From Promicromonospora iranensis (GTDB taxonomy: Bacteria > Actinomycetota > Actinomycetes > Actinomycetales > Cellulomonadaceae), in contig NZ_JAJQMN010000003.1 of NCBI RefSeq assembly GCF_028994775.1, positions 427,730 to 491,729 of the forward strand: DNA of 64,000 bases, given 5' to 3'. A program made the translations under genes and the position numbers. Shown here one piece after another: positions 33,720 to 42,837 of the stretch. Each line of letters opens with the position of its first letter. The first letter of the stretch is position 1. Below the pieces are notes generated by a model that was not told the origin of the DNA, made no database searches, and was given only the letters and a program-made list of their open reading frames with translations.

Positions 33720-35525
33720 GTGCCCAGTTCCAGCCTGCCCCGAACCATCTCGAAGGTGCTCATCGCCAACCGCGGTGAGATCGCCGTCCGCGTGGCCCGA
33801 GGATGCGCCGACGCGGGCCTGACATCCGTCGCCGTCTACGCCGACCAGGACCGCGAGTCGCTGCACGTCCGCCTCGCCGACGAGGCCTTCGCGCTGGGCG
33901 GTGCCCGTGCCGCCGACACGTACCTGGACCCGGCCAAGCTGCTCGACGTCGCCCGCCGCTCCGGCGCCGACGCCGTGCACCCGGGCTACGGCTTCCTGTC
34001 CGAGAACGCGGAGTTCGCCCAGGCGGTGATCGACGCCGGCCTCACGTGGATCGGCCCGCCGCCGTCGGCGATCGAGTCGCTCGGCGACAAGGTGAGCGCG
34101 CGGCACATCGCGCAGCGCGCCGGCGCACCCCTGGTTCCCGGCACGCCCGACCCGGTCAAGGACAGCAGCGAGGTCAAGGCCTTCGCCGAGCAGTACGGGC
34201 TGCCCATCGCCATCAAGGCGGCGTTCGGCGGCGGCGGACGCGGCCTGAAGGTCGCGCGCACGTACGAAGAGATCGACGAGATGTTCGACTCCGCGGTCCG
34301 TGAGGCCGTAGCGGCCTTCGGGCGGGGCGAGTGCTTCGTGGAGCGCTACCTGGACAAGCCGCGACACGTGGAGACCCAGTGCCTCGCGGACACCCACGGC
34401 AACGTCGTCGTGGTCTCCACCCGCGACTGCTCCCTGCAGCGCCGCCACCAGAAGCTGGTCGAGGAGGCGCCCGCGCCGTTCCTCACGCCGGAGCAGGAGA
34501 AGTCCCTGTACGCGGCGTCGGAGGCGATCCTGCGTGAGGCGGGCTACGTCGGCGCCGGCACGTGCGAGTTCCTCGTCGGGGTGGACGGCACCATCTCCTT
34601 CCTCGAGGTGAACACGCGCCTCCAGGTGGAGCACCCGGTGACCGAGGAGGTCACCGGCATCGACCTGGTCCGCGAGCAGCTCCGCATCGCGGCCGGCGAG
34701 GCGCTCGGCTACGACTCTCCCGTGGTGCGGGGACACTCCATCGAGTTCCGCATCAACGGTGAGGACCCGGCCATGGGCTTCCTCCCGGCGCCGGGCCGCC
34801 TGAACACGATCGCGTGGCCGACGGGCCCCGGCGTGCGCGTCGACACCGGCGTCGTCGCGGGCGACTCCGTGTCCGGCGCCTTCGACTCCATGATCGCCAA
34901 GCTGATCGTCACGGGCGCCACGCGCACCCAGGCCGTCGAGCGGGCTCGTCGCGCCCTGCGCGAGCTCGTGGTCGAGGGCATCCCGACGGTGATCCCGTTC
35001 CACAGGGCGGTCCTCGAGGCGGACGCGTTCGTCCCGGCCGACGGCTCTCCGTTCCGGGTGCACACCCGCTGGATCGAGACCGAGTTCGCCGAAACCCTCA
35101 AGACGCTGGCCCCCGCCACGCCCGCGGCCGCCCCGGAGGCCCCCGAGGAAGAGATCACCGCCGAGCGCGTGGTCGTCGAGGTCGGCGGACGCCGGCTCGA
35201 GGTGGTCCTGCCTGCCGGCCTGGGCGTCGCCGCGGGGCGCGCGCGTTCCGCGAACGCCGCTCGTCGTCCTGCCCGGCGCGCCGCCGGCGCCAAGGCCTCG
35301 GGGACCGCCGGGAACACGCTGGCCTCCCCCATGCAGGGAACCATCGTCAAGGTGGCGGTCGAGGACGGCGCGACGGTGGCCGAGGGCGACCTTGTCGTCG
35401 TGCTGGAGGCCATGAAGATGGAGCAGCCGATCCTCGCGCACCGCGCCGGCACGGTGCGGTCCCTGACCGCCGCGCCCGGCGTCGGCGTGACGGCGGGCGC
35501 CGCCATCTGCGAGATCGTCGACTGA
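33720..35525 (+). CDS. accA: Acyl-CoA carboxylase alpha subunit (biotin carboxylase + biotin carrier)
   Basis: A 601-residue biotin-dependent carboxylase alpha chain. Residues about 10-455 are biotin carboxylase: [32 protein letters not shown], the ATP-grasp glycine loop [11 protein letters not shown], and [18 protein letters not shown]. After a Pro/Ala-Arg linker, residues 530-601 form the carrier domain with EAMKMEQ, whose lysine is biotinylated by BirA. It would carboxylate biotin with bicarbonate and ATP and hand it to the beta subunit encoded at 18562. The GTG at 33720 has TACGGT 5 bp upstream and looks leaderless. Confidence 0.94.
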   Translation: MPSSSLPRTISKVLIANRGEIAVRVARGCADAGLTSVAVYADQDRESLHVRLADEAFALGGARAADTYLDPAKLLDVARRSGADAVHPGYGFLSENAEFAQAVIDAGLTWIGPPPSAIESLGDKVSARHIAQRAGAPLVPGTPDPVKDSSEVKAFAEQYGLPIAIKAAFGGGGRGLKVARTYEEIDEMFDSAVREAVAAFGRGECFVERYLDKPRHVETQCLADTHGNVVVVSTRDCSLQRRHQKLVEEAPAPFLTPEQEKSLYAASEAILREAGYVGAGTCEFLVGVDGTISFLEVNTRLQVEHPVTEEVTGIDLVREQLRIAAGEALGYDSPVVRGHSIEFRINGEDPAMGFLPAPGRLNTIAWPTGPGVRVDTGVVAGDSVSGAFDSMIAKLIVTGATRTQAVERARRALRELVVEGIPTVIPFHRAVLEADAFVPADGSPFRVHTRWIETEFAETLKTLAPATPAAAPEAPEEEITAERVVVEVGGRRLEVVLPAGLGVAAGRARSANAARRPARRAAGAKASGTAGNTLASPMQGTIVKVAVEDGATVAEGDLVVVLEAMKMEQPILAHRAGTVRSLTAAPGVGVTAGAAICEIVD

Positions 35526-35649
35526 ACCGGGAGCCTGCGACCACTTGCCGGGTGAATTCGCCATCAACGAGGGTGAAAAAGGCTCAGTAGGTCATTTTAG
35601 CGATGGAACGTGGCCAGAAAGTCGCTTTTGATCGGCTAAGTTCTGCGAC

Positions 35650-36114
35650 GTGACACACGTCGTAGTACTCAGCCCTGAAGAGGCCATCGCCCTCGTCCGC
35701 CCGCGCAAGTCGCTCCCGTCGTTCGTCAGCGAGCTGACCTGCGACGACGGCGTCATCTCCCTGACCGGAGACCTGCGCCGTCTGACCTATGCCCCGCTGC
35801 CCGTCAAGATCGCGGCCAAGGCCGTCCCGGTCATGCACGGTTCGGCCCGGATCACGTCGTTCTGGCAGAACATCGCGGTGCTCCAGGTCGACGCCGACGC
35901 CGCCGGCCTGCCCGCCACCAAGCTGCTCCCGCTCGCCGCCGGGACCATCGCGAAGATGGCCCGCAAGAGCGGGCTGCCCGAGCACGCCGTGCAGCTCCGC
36001 AAGGACGGGACCATCTCCCTTGACGTGCGTGCCCTGATGCGCGGGTCGTTCGCCGAGGTGACCGGCTTCCGGTTCGAGGACGGCAACGTGATCGTCGAGG
36101 GTGTCCCCGCCTGA
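35650..36114 (+). CDS. Conserved hypothetical protein, paralog of 36785-37249
   Basis: A 154-residue cytoplasmic-looking protein that I do not recognise. It shares its layout with the 154-residue product at 36785: DLRRL, a VKIA.K..P(V/I) stretch, AAGLPA.(K/R)LL.LAA..I....(R/K).GLP, then (I/V)..DV..L and a final short beta strand. The pattern suggests an alpha/beta, possibly lipid- or ligand-binding domain without obvious catalytic residues. The GTG at 35650 has TAAGTT 7 bp upstream and no Shine-Dalgarno. It lies 125 bp after accA and 160 bp before a NUDIX gene. Confidence 0.7.
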   Translation: MTHVVVLSPEEAIALVRPRKSLPSFVSELTCDDGVISLTGDLRRLTYAPLPVKIAAKAVPVMHGSARITSFWQNIAVLQVDADAAGLPATKLLPLAAGTIAKMARKSGLPEHAVQLRKDGTISLDVRALMRGSFAEVTGFRFEDGNVIVEGVPA

Positions 36115-36274
36115 GCCGGAGGTGCAGCGCAGGGTGCGGGCCGAGGAACGAGGCACGCGCCCGAAGCGGAACCGCAGGCTCAGGCGGTACGAGCAGAGCC
36201 GGAGCCTGACCCGGCGGCCGGCATGCAGCAGCGGGTCGCTGACACGCACTGCCCGAACCTGACAGACTGACGCA

Positions 36275-36775
36275 GTGCCGAACGCGACTGTGCCCCCGAC
36301 CGACCTGCACCGGCATGGCGGGGACGGCTGGGTGACCTGCGGGGACCACCGGCACTGGGGGCTGTTCGGCGCTGCCGGGCTGCTGCTCGTCCGCCGGGAC
36401 GACGACGGGGCGCCGTCGGACGTGGTGCTCCAGCACCGTGCCCTGTGGTCGCACATGGGCGGCACCTGGGGCATCCCCGGCGGCGCTCTGGCGCCGGACG
36501 AGAAGCCGGCGACGGGTGCACTGCGCGAGGCCGCCGAGGAGGCGGCCATCGACCCGGCGGCGGTGCACGTCGTCGGTACGCACGTGCTGGAGCACCCGGC
36601 CTGGACATACACGACGGTCGTCGCCGACGTCGCCCCCGGGTACCGCATCGAGCCGCGCGCCGCCGATCCCGAGAGCCTCGAGGTGCGTTGGGTGAGGCTG
36701 GGGGATCTCGGCTCGCTGACCCTGCTCCCCGCGTTCGGCGAGGCCCTGCCGCGGCTGCTCACGATGCTGGGTTAA
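36275..36775 (+). CDS. NUDIX hydrolase
   Basis: A 166-residue NUDIX pyrophosphohydrolase. The Nudix box runs GGALAPDEKPATGALREAAEEAA, keeping the REaxEE metal ligands but with Ala at the final Gly position. The preceding MGGTWGIPGG is typical of enzymes acting on nucleoside diphosphate derivatives. No substrate can be named. The GTG at 36275 (VPNATVPP) is used. It sits between two paralogous unknown genes and its stop codon forms part of the -10 box of the second. Confidence 0.86.
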   Translation: MPNATVPPTDLHRHGGDGWVTCGDHRHWGLFGAAGLLLVRRDDDGAPSDVVLQHRALWSHMGGTWGIPGGALAPDEKPATGALREAAEEAAIDPAAVHVVGTHVLEHPAWTYTTVVADVAPGYRIEPRAADPESLEVRWVRLGDLGSLTLLPAFGEALPRLLTMLG

Positions 36776-36784
36776 GGTCGATCC

Positions 36785-37249
36785 GTGCACATCCGGATCG
36801 CACCCGAAGAGGTGCTCGGCCTGGCAAGGATCGCCAAGCAGGCCCCGCCCATCATCACCTCCGTCGTCGGCGACGGGGACGTGATCCGCGTGGTCGCGGA
36901 CCTGCGCCGCCTCGAGACCCTGCCCGGCGCGCTCAAGCTGGCCGTGAAGATCGCGCCGATCGTGCGGGCCGACGTGAAGCTGGCCGGCTTCGAGCGCGGC
37001 GTCGCCACGCTCTCGGTCGAGGTGAACGCCGCGGGCCTCCCGGCACATCGGCTGCTCAGCCTCGCCGCCGCGCCGATCGAGCAGGAGGTCGCGAAGCAGG
37101 GCCTGCCGCCGGGCGTCGTGGACGTTCAGCCGGACGCGCGGATCGCCGTCGACGTCGAGCGCCTGCTCGAGGCGAAGGTTCCGGGCCTCACGGTGTCGAA
37201 CGCGCGGGTCGAGGGTGGCCAGATCGTCTTGGACGCCTCTGTGGCCTGA
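36785..37249 (+). CDS. Conserved hypothetical protein, paralog of 35650-36114
   Basis: A 154-residue protein of the same size and plan as the gene at 35650, but clearly diverged. It has no signal peptide or membrane helix and I do not recognise it. The GTG at 36785 follows TAAGGT by 6 bp; this box overlaps the TAA of the NUDIX gene, so expression would be leaderless and independent. The pair flanking a NUDIX hydrolase suggests local duplication. Confidence 0.7.
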   Translation: MHIRIAPEEVLGLARIAKQAPPIITSVVGDGDVIRVVADLRRLETLPGALKLAVKIAPIVRADVKLAGFERGVATLSVEVNAAGLPAHRLLSLAAAPIEQEVAKQGLPPGVVDVQPDARIAVDVERLLEAKVPGLTVSNARVEGGQIVLDASVA

Positions 37250-37294
37250 GCCGTCGTAGGCTCATCCCCGCCGCCTCGGCCCGGGCGAAGCGAC

Positions 37295-38863
37295 CTACTT
37301 GCCGACCCGTGAGTCGAGCACCCGTGCGCCCTCGGCGATCGAGCCCGACAGCGACGGGTAGATGGTGAACGCGGAGGCCACGTTCTCCACGGTGAGCCGG
37401 TGCTGTACGGCGAGCGTGATCGGGAAGATCAGCTCGGACGCCCGCGGTGCCACCACGACGCCCCCGAGCACGACGCCCGCCTCGGGGTGCGCGAAGAGCT
37501 TCACGAAGCCGTCCCGGATGCCGAGCATCTTGGCGCGCGGATTGCGCGCGAGCGGCAGCGTGGTCGTGATGTACCGGGAGTTCTGCGCGCGCAGCTTCTC
37601 CTCGCTGTAGCCGACCGTGGCGATCTCGGGCGCGGTGAAGATGTTCGAGGCGACCGTGCGGAGCGCGAGCGGCTGGACGGCGTCGCCCAGGGCGTGCGCC
37701 ACGGCGATGCGACCCTGCATGGCAGCCACCGACGCGAGCGGCAGGACGCCGGTGCAGTCGCCCGACGCGTAGATGCCGCGCACCGAGGTGCGGGACACCC
37801 GGTCCACGACGACGTGCCCCGTCTCCGACAGCCGTACCCCCGCCTCCTCGAGCCCGAGGCCCGAGGTCGAGGGCACGCCGCCGACCGCCACGAGCACGTG
37901 CGAGCCGTGCACGACGCGGCCGTCCGACAGGGTCACCTCGACGCCGTCGTCGGTACGCGCCGCCGATGCGGCGCGCGAGCGGGACAGGACGGTCATGCCC
38001 CGGGAGCGGAACACGCCCTCGAGGAGCTCCGCGGCGTCCTCGTCCTCGCCGGGCAGCACGCGGTCACGGCTGGAGACGAGCACGACGTCCGACCCGAGCG
38101 CGTTGTACGCGCCCGCGAACTCCGCGCCCGTGACGCCGGAGCCCACCACGATCAGCCGCTCGGGCAGCTCGCGCAGGTTGTACATCTGCGTCCAGGTGAG
38201 GATCCGCTCGCCGTCGGGCACCGCGGTGGGCAGGGTGCGCGGGGTGGCGCCGAGCGCGAGGAGGATCGAGTCCGCCTCCAGCACCTCGGTCGTACCGTCG
38301 GGCAGCTCGGCGACCACGCGAGCCGGGCCGTCCAGGCGGCCCCTGCCGTGGATGATCCGGATGCCCTCGCGCTCCAGGCGGCCGCGGATGTCCGCACTCT
38401 GTGCGCGGGCGAGCGCGAGCACGCGCTTGTTCACCGCCTGCAGGTCGACGAAGTGCTTGCGCTTCTCCTCCGCCGTCCCGGCCGCGGACGCCGCTGCCTG
38501 CACCCCCGCGCCACCCAGCGTGTGCCCCTGCGCGGACGCAGGTGCCGCGTAGGCGGACACCACGGGGATGCCGCCGGTCGCCAGCGAGACGTCGACGTCG
38601 GACAGGGGGTCTACCTCGTCGTGAGGCGTGCGGATGCCGAGCTCGGGGGCGCGGTCGGCGATGGTCATCCACTCGGCGGTGGCGATCAGGGTCTTGGAGG
38701 GGACGACGTCGGTCAGGACCGCCGCACCACCCAGGCCCTGCTGTTCGACCACCGTGACCTGGGCGCCGTGGCTGCGGGCCACGAGCGCCGCCTCGTAGCC
38801 GCCGGGCCCACCTCCCACGACGACGACATGGGGCGGGACAGCTGCGGGATCGAGGGGGGTCAC
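37295..38863 (-). CDS. lpdA: NAD(P)H-quinone/flavoprotein disulfide-reductase-like enzyme LpdA
   Basis: A 522-residue flavoprotein of the pyridine nucleotide disulfide reductase fold. The FAD motif VVVVGGGPGGYEAAL is at the start, the NAD(P) motif VVGSGVTGAEFAGAY in the middle, GIYASGDCTG binds FAD, and a dimerisation domain closes the chain. The redox CxxxxC motif is absent: the region reads GLGGAAVLTDVVPSKTL, as in M. tuberculosis LpdA (Rv3303c), which is a quinone reductase rather than a lipoamide dehydrogenase. An Ala/Gln-rich insertion sits near residues 105-130. The GTG at 38863 is preceded by GAGAAT. It is divergent from purine nucleoside phosphorylase. Confidence 0.88.
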   Translation of the reverse strand: MTPLDPAAVPPHVVVVGGGPGGYEAALVARSHGAQVTVVEQQGLGGAAVLTDVVPSKTLIATAEWMTIADRAPELGIRTPHDEVDPLSDVDVSLATGGIPVVSAYAAPASAQGHTLGGAGVQAAASAAGTAEEKRKHFVDLQAVNKRVLALARAQSADIRGRLEREGIRIIHGRGRLDGPARVVAELPDGTTEVLEADSILLALGATPRTLPTAVPDGERILTWTQMYNLRELPERLIVVGSGVTGAEFAGAYNALGSDVVLVSSRDRVLPGEDEDAAELLEGVFRSRGMTVLSRSRAASAARTDDGVEVTLSDGRVVHGSHVLVAVGGVPSTSGLGLEEAGVRLSETGHVVVDRVSRTSVRGIYASGDCTGVLPLASVAAMQGRIAVAHALGDAVQPLALRTVASNIFTAPEIATVGYSEEKLRAQNSRYITTTLPLARNPRAKMLGIRDGFVKLFAHPEAGVVLGGVVVAPRASELIFPITLAVQHRLTVENVASAFTIYPSLSGSIAEGARVLDSRVGK

Positions 38864-38951
38864 GGCCCCATTCTCGCATCGTCCGTGCGCGTCGGGAATC
38901 CGCTGGGCCTGTGGGCGCGTGCCAGGAGGAAAGTGGCGTTAACCTCGGACC

Positions 38952-39791
38952 ATGAGCACGGAGCCAGATCTTGACGACCCGACGACCGACCCGTTCGACG
39001 TCGCTGCCGCGGCCGCGGAGTACATCGCTGCCAAGACGGGGGTGCCAGGGCACGACGTCGCACTCGTCCTCGGTTCCGGATGGGGTGGTGCGGCCGAGCT
39101 GGTCGGCGACGTCGTCGCGGAGATCCCCACTGCCGAGATCCCTGGCTTCATCCAGCCCGCGGTCAAGGGCCACCTGAGCACCACGCGTTCCATCCGCTTC
39201 GAGCGGCCCGACGGCGCGGTGCGGCACGCACTGGTCCTCGGTTCCCGGACGCACCTCTACGAGGGCCTCGGCCCGCGCCGCGTGGTCCACGGCGTCCGCA
39301 CCGCCGCGGCCGCCGGCTGCGAGACCGTGATCCTCACCAACGGCTGCGGCAGCGTCCACATCGGCTGGCGCCCGGGCCAGCCGGTCCTCATCAAGGACCA
39401 CCTGAACCTCACGGGTCAGACGCCTCTCGAGGGCGCGAAGTTCGCCGACATGACGGACGTCTACACGCCGCGCCTGCGCGACGTCGCACGCAGCGTGGAC
39501 CCCGACCTGCCCGAGGGTGTGTACGCGCAGTTCCGCGGCCCGCAGTACGAGACGCCCGCCGAGGTCAAGATGGCGTCGCTGATGGGCGCGGACCTGGTCG
39601 GGATGTCGACGGCGCTGGAGGCCATCGCCGCCCGGCACTGCCGCATGGACGTGCTCGGCATCTCGCTGGCCACCAACCTCGCCGCCGGAATCAGCCCCCA
39701 CCCGCTCTCCCACGAGGAGGTGCTGGAAGCGGGCCGGGAAGCCGGGCCGCGGATCAGCGACCTGCTCGCTCGGGTGATCAAGCAGATCTGA
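38952..39791 (+). CDS. punA: Purine-nucleoside phosphorylase
   Basis: A 279-residue trimeric-type (class I) purine nucleoside phosphorylase that splits inosine or guanosine with phosphate into base and ribose-1-phosphate. Motifs include ALVLGSGWGG (phosphate loop), LVLGSRTHLYEG, TNGCGSVHIGWRPGQPVLIKDHLNLTG, FRGPQYETPAEVKMA and VGMSTALEAIAARHC. The ATG at 38952 has TAACCT 6 bp upstream; an AGGAGG lies too far (22 bp) to serve it. The ribose-1-phosphate product fits the phosphomutase gene 5 bp downstream. Confidence 0.93.
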   Translation: MSTEPDLDDPTTDPFDVAAAAAEYIAAKTGVPGHDVALVLGSGWGGAAELVGDVVAEIPTAEIPGFIQPAVKGHLSTTRSIRFERPDGAVRHALVLGSRTHLYEGLGPRRVVHGVRTAAAAGCETVILTNGCGSVHIGWRPGQPVLIKDHLNLTGQTPLEGAKFADMTDVYTPRLRDVARSVDPDLPEGVYAQFRGPQYETPAEVKMASLMGADLVGMSTALEAIAARHCRMDVLGISLATNLAAGISPHPLSHEEVLEAGREAGPRISDLLARVIKQI

Positions 39792-39796
39792 CGCCC

Positions 39797-41581
39797 ATGT
39801 CCGCCAACCTGCCGACCACCACGGCGGCGCTCTCCGCGCCCGATCTCGTCGCACGCGCCGAGGCCTGGATGGCCGCCGACGTCGACGCGGCCGACGTCAC
39901 CGAGCTGCGCAACCTGGTCGCTCGCACCACCGACAGCAGGGTGGGCGAGCTGGCCGTCGCCGAGCTCGCCGACCGGTTCTCCGGCCTGCTGCAGTTCGGC
40001 ACGGCCGGGCTGCGCGGCGCCATGGCCGCCGGTCCGAACCGGATGAACCGCGCGGTGGTGATCGCCGCCGCCGCCGGCCTCGCCGCGTTCCTCACCAAGG
40101 AGATCGGCCGCGGCAGCACCCCGCGCGTGGTGGTCGGGTTCGACGCCCGGTACCGCTCTGCCGAGTTCGCCCGCGACACGGCGGCGGTGCTGGTCGCCGC
40201 CGGCGCCGAGGTGCTGCTCATGCCCGCGCCGGGGCCCACGCCCGTGCTCGCGTTCGCGGTACGCCATCTGTCCGCCGACGCCGGCGTCATGGTCACGGCC
40301 AGCCACAACCCCGCCGCCGACAACGGCTACAAGGTGTACCTCGGCGGGCGGGTCGTCGACGACGCCGGCCAGGGCGCGCAGATCGTCCCGCCGTACGACG
40401 CCCTCATCGCCGGTGAGATCGCGCTCGTGCGTGCCGCCAAGGACGTACCGCGCGCCGAGTCCGGCTGGACCGTGCTCGGCCCGGAGATCACCGAGGAGTA
40501 CCACGTCGCGGTGGCCGCCCTGCACGACGGCGAGCCGCGCAACAAGCTCCGGATCGTCACCACGTCGCTTCACGGGGTGGGCGGCGCGGCCGTCGCACGG
40601 GTGCTGGCCGACGCCGGCTTCCACGACGTCGTACCGGTGGAGGAGCAGGCCGAGCCCGACCCGGACTTCCCCACCGTGGCCTTCCCCAACCCGGAGGAGC
40701 CGGGGGCCATCGACATGGCGCTCGCCCTGGCGCAGGACGCCCACGCACAGCTCGTCATCGCGAACGACCCGGACGCCGACCGCTGCGCCGTCGCCGTGGT
40801 CGACCCGCAGTACGGGACGTACCAGGGCGCGGAGACCGCCTTCTCGCAGGGCTGGCGCATGCTGCACGGCGACGAGGTCGGCATGCTGCTCGGCTGGGAC
40901 GCCGCGGAGCGTGCGGCGCGTTCCGGCAAGGGCGGCACGCTGGCCTGCTCGATCGTGTCCTCGCGGGCGCTGGCGGCCATCGCTGCCCACCACGGGCTCG
41001 CGCACGCCACGACGCTGACCGGTTTCAAGTGGATCTCGCGCACGCCGGGCCTCGTGTTCGGGTACGAGGAGGCGCTCGGCTACTGCGTCGACCCCGAGCA
41101 CGTGCGGGACAAGGACGGGCTGTCGGCAGCGGTCGCCGTCGCACAGCTGGCGAACCGGCTGGCCGCGGACGGCCGCACGCTCCTGGACCGCCTCGACGAC
41201 GTGGCCCGCGCCTGCGGGCTGCACGTCACCGGCCAGCTCTCGGCCCGGTTCGACGACCTGAGCCGGATCGAGTCGACCATGGCGGCCCTCCGCACGGCGC
41301 CGCCGTCCGTCCTGGCCGGCTCACCCGTCGACTCGGTACGTGACCTGGCCGAGGGCCTCGACGGGCTGCCCCCGACCGACGGCGTCGTGCTGCTGACCGC
41401 CGACGACACCCGCGTCATCGTGCGGCCCAGCGGCACCGAGCCCAAGGTCAAGTGCTACATCGAGGTCGTGTCCCCGGTCGCGCCGGACGCCACCGCCGAC
41501 ACCCTGTCCGCGGCGCGCGTCGCCGCGCGGGACCGCCTGGCCCAGGTGCAGGCAGACCTCCGGGCAGCGCTCGGCCTCTGA
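39797..41581 (+). CDS. Phosphohexomutase (phosphoglucomutase/phosphomannomutase/phosphopentomutase type)
   Basis: A 594-residue alpha-D-phosphohexomutase. The phosphoserine loop is VMVTASHNPAADNGYKVY, the metal loop NDPDADRCAVAV, the sugar loop GYEEALGYCVDP and the phosphate loop RPSGTEPKVKCY. The long form (PMM-B, Rv3308-like) often interconverts ribose-1-phosphate and ribose-5-phosphate or hexose phosphates. The ATG at 39797 is taken; the open frame extending upstream overlaps the phosphorylase in another frame. It shares an operon with punA, completing nucleoside sugar salvage. A very strong hairpin follows. Confidence 0.91.
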   Translation: MSANLPTTTAALSAPDLVARAEAWMAADVDAADVTELRNLVARTTDSRVGELAVAELADRFSGLLQFGTAGLRGAMAAGPNRMNRAVVIAAAAGLAAFLTKEIGRGSTPRVVVGFDARYRSAEFARDTAAVLVAAGAEVLLMPAPGPTPVLAFAVRHLSADAGVMVTASHNPAADNGYKVYLGGRVVDDAGQGAQIVPPYDALIAGEIALVRAAKDVPRAESGWTVLGPEITEEYHVAVAALHDGEPRNKLRIVTTSLHGVGGAAVARVLADAGFHDVVPVEEQAEPDPDFPTVAFPNPEEPGAIDMALALAQDAHAQLVIANDPDADRCAVAVVDPQYGTYQGAETAFSQGWRMLHGDEVGMLLGWDAAERAARSGKGGTLACSIVSSRALAAIAAHHGLAHATTLTGFKWISRTPGLVFGYEEALGYCVDPEHVRDKDGLSAAVAVAQLANRLAADGRTLLDRLDDVARACGLHVTGQLSARFDDLSRIESTMAALRTAPPSVLAGSPVDSVRDLAEGLDGLPPTDGVVLLTADDTRVIVRPSGTEPKVKCYIEVVSPVAPDATADTLSAARVAARDRLAQVQADLRAALGL

Positions 41582-41583
41582 CG

Positions 41584-41623
41584 ACGACGGTCCCGTCACC
41601 CCTCGGGGTGACGGGACCGTCGT
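41584..41623. terminator. Perfect 19-bp hairpin terminator
   Basis: Arms 41584-41602 and 41605-41623 are perfect inverted copies with only TC between them, giving an 18-bp or so stem. It starts 3 bp after the phosphomutase stop and lies 22 bp before the end of the convergent LCP gene. It lacks a T-run but sits exactly where a bidirectional terminator is expected. Confidence 0.85.
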
Positions 41624-41644
41624 GCTCGGTCAGGCGCAGGCGCC

Positions 41645-42715
41645 CTACTGCACGACCGCGGGCAGCACGTCCACGGCGTCCGAGTTGGCGGCCACGAAGT
41701 CCGGCACCTCATCCTTGGCCACCGCCTTCATGAGCGGATCGAACGTCGCGCGGTCGAGCACCACGATGGACTGCCCGTCGGCGCTGCGCCCGGTGCCGGA
41801 GTACGGCGCGGTCATGAACGTGATGTCGTTCGTCGCCATGTCCCCGGCACCCATGACGAGATCCTGGATCCGGTCGATCGTGAGACCCTCGTCGACCGCC
41901 ACCGAGCTGGTGATGGCCTCGAGGAAACGGCCCATCTTCAGCGGCTCCGTCATGCTGTTCTTGGCCTTGGCCACGATGGCCCGCATCCACGCCTGCTGCC
42001 GCTGCACGCGGCCGAAGTCGCCGTTCGCCAGCGCGTACCGCTCGCGCGCGAAGGTGAGCGCCTCCTCGCCGTTCATCTCCTGCCGCACGGAGCCGCCGTT
42101 GCCGTCGGGCACAGTGATCTCGACCCCGTCCAGGGAGTCGGTCAGCGCCTCGAACGACTCGAAGTCGGTCACCGCGAAGTGGTCGATGCGCACGCCCGTG
42201 AGGTTCTCGACGGTCTGGATCATGAGGGCCGGGCCGCCGTAGGAGAACGCGGCGTTGATCTTGGCCTCGCCGTAGCCCGGGATGGGCACCCAGGAGTCGC
42301 GGGGGATGGAGATCGCCGCCGCCGACTTCCGGTCCGCGGCCAGGTGCACGAGCATGATCGCGTCGGTGCGCTGCGCGCCCGCCTCCCACGCGGTCGGGTC
42401 GCCGGCCGAGATCCGGCTGTCGGACCCGAGCACGAGGATGTTCACGGGCGCCGTCGGCCCCTCCACCGCCGGCGCGCTGGGCCGTGTCGTGGGATCGATG
42501 TCGGCGAACGCGTCGACCCGCTCCATGTTGTTGTCGAGCGACATCCGGTAGCCGAAGTAGGCAGCGGCTCCTCCTCCACCGACCAGCAGGAGGGCACCTA
42601 CGACGATTCCGGCGACAAAGCCGCGGCCTCGGGGCGTACGTCGGGCGTGCCGGACATCCCCGTCCACGGGGTTGGGTGCGGCGAGAAGATCGTTCATGCG
42701 ATCGGGGGCGGCCAT
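41645..42715 (-). CDS. LCP family cell-wall polymer ligase (third copy)
   Basis: A 356-residue LCP ligase without the long tails of the two at 3-6 kb. A cytoplasmic basic end (RHARRTPRGRG) precedes a membrane helix at about 33-53 (FVAGIVVGALLLVGGGGAAAYFGYRMSLD). The extracytoplasmic domain has VNILVLGSDSRISAG, RTDAIMLVHLAADRKS, SIPRDSWVPIPGYGEAKINAAFSYGG, ALTFARERYAL and FGRVQRQQAWM. It is divergent from the glycosyltransferase-exporter operon and is the probable attachment enzyme for the exported glycan. Its N-terminal anchor resembles the short protein at 59818. Confidence 0.9.
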   Translation of the reverse strand: MAAPDRMNDLLAAPNPVDGDVRHARRTPRGRGFVAGIVVGALLLVGGGGAAAYFGYRMSLDNNMERVDAFADIDPTTRPSAPAVEGPTAPVNILVLGSDSRISAGDPTAWEAGAQRTDAIMLVHLAADRKSAAAISIPRDSWVPIPGYGEAKINAAFSYGGPALMIQTVENLTGVRIDHFAVTDFESFEALTDSLDGVEITVPDGNGGSVRQEMNGEEALTFARERYALANGDFGRVQRQQAWMRAIVAKAKNSMTEPLKMGRFLEAITSSVAVDEGLTIDRIQDLVMGAGDMATNDITFMTAPYSGTGRSADGQSIVVLDRATFDPLMKAVAKDEVPDFVAANSDAVDVLPAVVQ

Positions 42716-42837
42716 GAGCGATGATCCTAGTGGCGAATTCGGCTACTACTCTTAAGCCTGGCCCGCAACCGGAAAGGGGCCTCAAGGGTGAAATTCGGTA
42801 TCCGCTGACGCGGCACCGAACGGAGAGGGGAGTCGCA

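Noticed and set aside
39080..39796. Upstream extension of the phosphomutase frame
   Set aside because: It overlaps the purine nucleoside phosphorylase gene in another frame and gives Arg/Gly-rich sequence; the family start is at 39797.
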